Shown piece by piece: positions 7,001-9,124 of a stretch of 9,124 bases of DNA (position 1 is the first letter of the stretch; the number at the start of each line of letters is the position of its first letter). The stretch is from NCBI GenBank assembly GCA_003156235.1, contig PMGP01000415.1:1-9124 (forward strand), read 5' to 3'. The notes under the pieces are model-generated. The model saw only the letters and a list, made by a program, of their open reading frames with translations, searched no databases and was not told the DNA's origin. The position numbers and the translations under genes were made by a program. The stretch is from Acidobacteriaceae bacterium. Its GTDB lineage: Bacteria > Acidobacteriota > Terriglobia > Terriglobales > Acidobacteriaceae.

Positions 7001-7159
7001 CGTAGTCGGCTCCAGCGCATGGCCGGGAAGCCCGCAGCCCAGCAGCAATGCTGCCAGAAGGCCGCGCAGCGCAGTCGCGCCATACGTTCCGCCAGACAAG
7101 GACAGGCGTCGGGCGGCAACTCCTGCTGCATCCATCGAGTTGGCGTGATTGTGGGACAC
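4076..7159 (-). CDS. Periplasmic-propeller sensor histidine kinase (Reg_prop, Y_Y_Y, HisKA_3, HATPase)
   Basis: This 1027-residue membrane sensor kinase has a signal-type hydrophobic segment at about 30-49 (LRGLLAALLLGCGLPGHA). About 13 blade repeats of the 'G-x-LW-[IV]-GT-x-x-GL' type fill about 60-680, enough for two seven-bladed propellers. A Y_Y_Y domain lies at about 715-782 (YRFMLEGFDRGW, then YTNIKPGRYTFRVQA). One TM helix is at about 788-804. The HisKA_3 dimerisation domain has phospho-acceptor H830 in AREIHDTLAQG. The HATPase has its N-box near N941 (QEAIHN), the G1 box DDGRGF from 968 and the G2 box GLTGMKERA. All catalytic motifs are intact. It should autophosphorylate on H830 in response to an extracytoplasmic ligand and pass phosphate to the regulator downstream. 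In Bacteroides this propeller type is used by polysaccharide-sensing hybrid systems, but here no receiver is fused. The start is GTG 7159 with only a weak ribosome binding site; an in-frame stop lies at 7177-7175, and ATG 7135 is the alternative start. Confidence 0.93.
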   Translation of the reverse strand: MSHNHANSMDAAGVAARRLSLSGGTYGATALRGLLAALLLGCGLPGHALEPTTPLANYSRQAWGMENGLPQNTVQALAQTKNGFIWLGTEAGLVRFDGNSFAVFDKNSSPALPGNDVRCLLETKDGALWIGTSEGLARWKDGVVTAFTAKEGLPGNGIRGLTEGSDGAVWAYTEGGLARQTQDHFQVKSFWRPGAPVTAISKDGHNRSWLDQGLNAGNDWKQPSPVAGLPIDAFEFFADLPGGDIAYGGRSSLWITTQATRTNTKLNVGKELPGSRIQVVLADREGSLWIGTNGGLARWDEGKLQRLPVTDPLASASILALMEDHEGNLWVGTETGGLHILRDQRFRTIGAREGLSSDATTTVVEDNAGTLWVGTSGGGLNALRRSGDGSSTVRSYTVRDGLLSDVILSLAAAPNGDLWVGTPDGLNRIRGGKIDAFTSADGLPDDFIRSLLADADGALWIGTRRGLTHWMGLKAATPSSAQMETFTQANGLGSDLVGTMARDSNGDLWVATLAGLSRLRGGKIVNYTTANGLSSNVVTALLPHGNGTLLIGTQEHGWNLWDGQHFSAERNDGLNQTTIHAILDDGGLTDSGGHLWFATGNGIARCDFAVHATGKEAGCSQWIEFGAADGLRSRETATNSHPSAWRSRDGRLWFATPKGLVEIDPAHFPVNTVPPPVELERFAVDDVPQPLHAAGSSLRVEAGHVHFQFDYAGLSFTAPQKVRYRFMLEGFDRGWTEAGTRRSAYYTNIKPGRYTFRVQAANNDGLWNTEGAALTFELRPHFYQTAWFYALLMAAVAGLVVLFLRLRLRRAEGEFRAVLGERNRIAREIHDTLAQGYVGISVQLEVLSELLRMNKPEAAAKHLDLTRGYVREGLADARQSIWALRSQDSGETTLPVRLNRLVEAEGGYGVETRFSLFGAYRSMPPETEQEFLRIAQEAIHNVKKHAGAPHLFVQLEYGPEEIALDVRDDGRGFAAGEELESPSGHYGLTGMKERAAAIGGTLEVSSEPGAGTTVRLRAAAPRETRSS

Positions 7160-7393
7160 GGGACCTGGTGGAAGTTACCTCAAGCAGACGTCAACCTGCG
7201 ACAAACCGCTCAACTCCACAGTAATTGGACAGGCGCGGGATTGCACAGGAGCAAATGAGGATTTTTGCAAGAAAAGCTGGCGTCCGTCTCCACCTATTGA
7301 TGGACTCCAGACTCACTCGAATATCTCAAGACAAGGCTCATAGTTGCCAGTAGCCTGTGAATGTCTCCTGAATATCACTTCCAAGTGTGACTT

Positions 7394-7437
7394 TCCGGCG
7401 GCTGCCTTCTCATGGGTAGCTGCCGGATTCTTTTATA
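7394..7437 (+). terminator. Hairpin with U-rich tail, oriented as a plus-strand terminator
   Basis: Arms CCGGCGGCTGCC (7395-7406) and GGTAGCTGCCGG (7415-7426) pair over 12 positions, plus one T-A pair (7394/7427), around an 8-nt loop, followed by ATTCTTTTATA. Two positions are G-U pairs in plus-strand RNA but would be C-A mismatches in minus-strand RNA, and the T-rich tail is only on the plus side. It lies about 20 nt past the stop of the minus-strand FG-GAP gene. The rest of the 287-nt gap (7160-7446) shows no convincing gene and no convincing promoter on either strand. Confidence 0.6.
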
Positions 7438-7446
7438 GGGGCCAGT

Positions 7447-9124
7447 TCAGGGTTTGCTCGCCTTTGCCGCCGGAGCCTCCACCGCGCATGGATTGCCGCC
7501 GCACAGAGCGCTGATGATGCCCTGGCCCTCGGTGATAGTGTAAATCCGGTCCACTGCGGGCAGCTTCACCGTCTCTTTGGCGCCGGAGGGCCAGTGAATC
7601 TCCGCGGTCCCGGCATCGGTGGCGTCGCCCAGCCCGAAGTGAACCCGCATGTCGTTGGAGGAAAGATAGCTGCCGCCGCTCAGGACATCTCCGCGCTGAC
7701 GAATCTCGTCCGCCGTCAGATAGACCGTTGCTCCGACCGCGTCGCGCGGGCTTTTCGGCCCCCCAATCAGCTTGAGTTCCACCCAATGGTGGTGGTCGGG
7801 ATTCACGTTGCGAAGCAGCACCGGAACGCCATCCATGTTGTTGATGACCACGCCGATCTTGCCGTCGTTGAAGATGTCCCCGAATGCGGCGCCGCGGCCC
7901 ACGCTGACCACCGCAAGCCCGGTGCCCTCGACCGCCGGAACCAGCTCGAACTTGCCGTTCTTCAGGTTGTGATACAGCAGCGGGCGCTCGGCATAGCTGC
8001 TTCCCCATTCCGGGTGCTGATCCACCTCCGGATAGACGTGGCCATTGATGATGAGCAGATCCTTCCACCCGTCATTGTCGTAATCGAGGAATCCGTCGGC
8101 GAACTTGACAAAGGGGATGGAGGACTCCGTTATGCCGGCCTGATAGCTGACATCGGTGAAAAACCCTTTTCCGTCATTCTGGAATAGGACGGGGTAGTCG
8201 TCGGAAAAGGTGGTACTCACGATGGAAAGATGGCCGTTGTTCTCGTAGTCTCCTGCCGCAATGCCCATGTTGGCTACCTCGCGGCCACTCTCATTGAGCG
8301 CATAACCGCTTTCGTAACTCTGATCTTCGAAGGTTCCATCTCCCTTGTTCATGTACAGATAATTAGGCGTGGAATCATTGGCTACCAGCAGGTCCGGCTT
8401 GCCATCCCCGTTCACGTCCACAAACAATGCCCCGAGGCCGTAGTATCCGTTGGGATTGTCCACCCCCAGCTTTTTGCTGACATCCGTAAAGGTTCCGTCT
8501 CCCGTGTTGTGAAAAAGATGGTCGCGCTCGCCCTTCAGGCCGCGCGGACCGCACATCACCTGCACGCCGCGGAATTGGCAGGAAGAGAAGTTGACGGCCT
8601 TTGTTCCGGCAATAGGAGGATTGGACAAGTCCATTTGAAGATAGCTGGCCACGAAGAGGTCCAGCCGCCCGTCGCCGTCGTAGTCGCCGAAGGTTGCTCC
8701 CGTGGACCACGTGCCGATAGCGACGCCGGCTTTTTCCGCGACATCCGAAAAGGTGCCGTCATGGTTATTGTGGTAAAGGCGGTTCTTCCCATAATTGGTT
8801 ACATACAGGTCAGGCCAGCCGTCGTTGTCGTAATCGCCCACCGCACATCCGTATCCCCAACGGTCGTTGGCAACGCCGGCCTTTTCCGTCACGTCGGTGA
8901 AGGTGCCATCGTGGTTGTTGTGAAACAGAGCCGCGTGCGGCGGTGTGGTTTTGCCCGCAAGCGCATCGTAAGTCGAGCCGTTCACCAGATAAATGTCAAG
9001 CCAACCGTCATTGTCATAGTCCAGAAGGCAAACGCCCGGGCCTTTGGCCTCCAGGATGAGGCGCTTTTCAGGGGTGCCCGCCTTGTGATGCCAGCGCGTA
9101 AGCCCAGCAGCCTCGGCAATATCC
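7447..9124 (-). CDS. CRTAC1-family FG-GAP/VCBS repeat protein with ASPIC/UnbV domain (partial, N-terminus outside)
   Basis: The frame is open from the window edge (codons from 9123) to TGA at 7449-7447, giving 558 visible residues. The GTG at 8985 is internal: 46 upstream codons in frame continue the same repeat (for example LLDYDNDGWLDIYLVN), so the true start is beyond the window. The body has about six or seven FG-GAP/VCBS repeats, each with a calcium-loop-like D-x-D-x-D-G motif followed by W-x-DL-[YF]-V, alternating with LFHN-x-x-DGTFTDV strands. They are recognisable near 9020, 8830, 8680, 8410, 8235 (degenerate) and 8080, forming a beta-propeller. Near 7520-7745 the ASPIC/UnbV domain follows (AVGATVYLTA, then HFGLGDA and IHWPSG), then a short Cys-containing tail (C-G-G-N-P-C). 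CRTAC1-like proteins are usually secreted or surface-associated; some are linked with adhesion or polysaccharide contexts, but the exact role is unknown. It is on the same strand as the kinase operon, 287 nt upstream of it. Confidence 0.92.
   Translation of the reverse strand, partial: DIAEAAGLTRWHHKAGTPEKRLILEAKGPGVCLLDYDNDGWLDIYLVNGSTYDALAGKTTPPHAALFHNNHDGTFTDVTEKAGVANDRWGYGCAVGDYDNDGWPDLYVTNYGKNRLYHNNHDGTFSDVAEKAGVAIGTWSTGATFGDYDGDGRLDLFVASYLQMDLSNPPIAGTKAVNFSSCQFRGVQVMCGPRGLKGERDHLFHNTGDGTFTDVSKKLGVDNPNGYYGLGALFVDVNGDGKPDLLVANDSTPNYLYMNKGDGTFEDQSYESGYALNESGREVANMGIAAGDYENNGHLSIVSTTFSDDYPVLFQNDGKGFFTDVSYQAGITESSIPFVKFADGFLDYDNDGWKDLLIINGHVYPEVDQHPEWGSSYAERPLLYHNLKNGKFELVPAVEGTGLAVVSVGRGAAFGDIFNDGKIGVVINNMDGVPVLLRNVNPDHHHWVELKLIGGPKSPRDAVGATVYLTADEIRQRGDVLSGGSYLSSNDMRVHFGLGDATDAGTAEIHWPSGAKETVKLPAVDRIYTITEGQGIISALCGGNPCAVEAPAAKASKP

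Noticed and set aside
3325..7159. One-piece hybrid two-component system (Bacteroides HTCS type)
   Set aside because: Kinase and regulator are separate frames with a stop codon (TAG at 4078-4076), a 100-nt gap and an independent ribosome binding site. The output domain is LuxR-type rather than AraC-type.
7149..7343. 64-residue plus-strand open frame in the kinase upstream region
   Set aside because: It overlaps the kinase start, has no clear ribosome binding site and no hydrophobic or domain pattern. It is too weak to call, although the plus-strand terminator downstream keeps a small transcript possible.
7431..7437. TATAAAA on the minus strand as a -10 box for the kinase operon
   Set aside because: No acceptable -35 box lies 16-18 nt upstream, and the A/T stretch is better explained as the U-rich tail of the plus-strand terminator.
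7433..8068. 211-residue minus-strand open frame overlapping the ASPIC/UnbV end
   Set aside because: It is an out-of-frame shadow of the FG-GAP protein, rich in Gly and Arg, without any family features.
8983..8985. GTG at 8985 as the start of the FG-GAP gene
   Set aside because: The same frame stays open to the window edge and encodes another clear FG-GAP repeat (DYDNDGWLDIY), so the gene is partial and starts outside.

Overview
The window looks like a chromosomal segment from a GC-rich soil-type bacterium, most likely an Acidobacteriota (Terriglobia-like). This is inferred from the gene families: a large periplasmic-propeller histidine kinase with a separate NarL-type regulator, a CRTAC1-type FG-GAP/ASPIC-UnbV protein, secreted proteins of unknown function, and a REP-like 'GCCCCA...TGGGGC' hairpin. 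It is not proven by any marker gene. There are no tRNA, rRNA, CRISPR or transposase genes.

Plus strand, 1-2800: a tight three-gene unit. It begins with the C-terminal end of a propeller-type protein (1-249). After 23 nt comes a YjgF/RidA-superfamily protein (273-773) that has Ser where the canonical substrate-binding Arg should be. After 5 nt comes a 673-residue secreted branched-chain-amino-acid-type (type 1) substrate-binding protein (779-2800). That protein carries a complete binding domain followed by what looks like a second, degenerate N-lobe. No permease or ATPase gene lies beside it.

Minus strand, 7159-2810: a signalling operon read right to left. It consists of a 1027-residue membrane sensor histidine kinase (about 13 propeller blade repeats, Y_Y_Y domain, one TM helix, HisKA_3 and HATPase), a NarL/FixJ response regulator, and a small secreted protein of unknown function whose ATG overlaps the regulator's TGA (ATGA). 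The 100-nt gap between kinase and regulator holds a strong hairpin and a perfect 18-bp tandem duplication. The duplication creates two identical mini-ORFs just before the regulator's ribosome binding site. The operon meets the plus-strand unit tail to tail with a 9-nt gap.

Minus strand, 9124-7447: a CRTAC1-family FG-GAP/VCBS protein with a C-terminal ASPIC/UnbV domain, cut by the window edge. The 287-nt gap between it and the kinase holds a hairpin whose wobble pairs and U-rich tail fit a terminator for a plus-strand transcript, although no plus-strand gene is visible there.

The kinase's periplasmic propellers probably sense an extracytoplasmic, perhaps carbohydrate-related, signal. The regulator relays it, and the coupled secreted protein may be an output or accessory of the system (inference). 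The kinase operon and the plus-strand unit are not shown to be functionally linked, although the fragment at 1-249 also carries a propeller-like blade.
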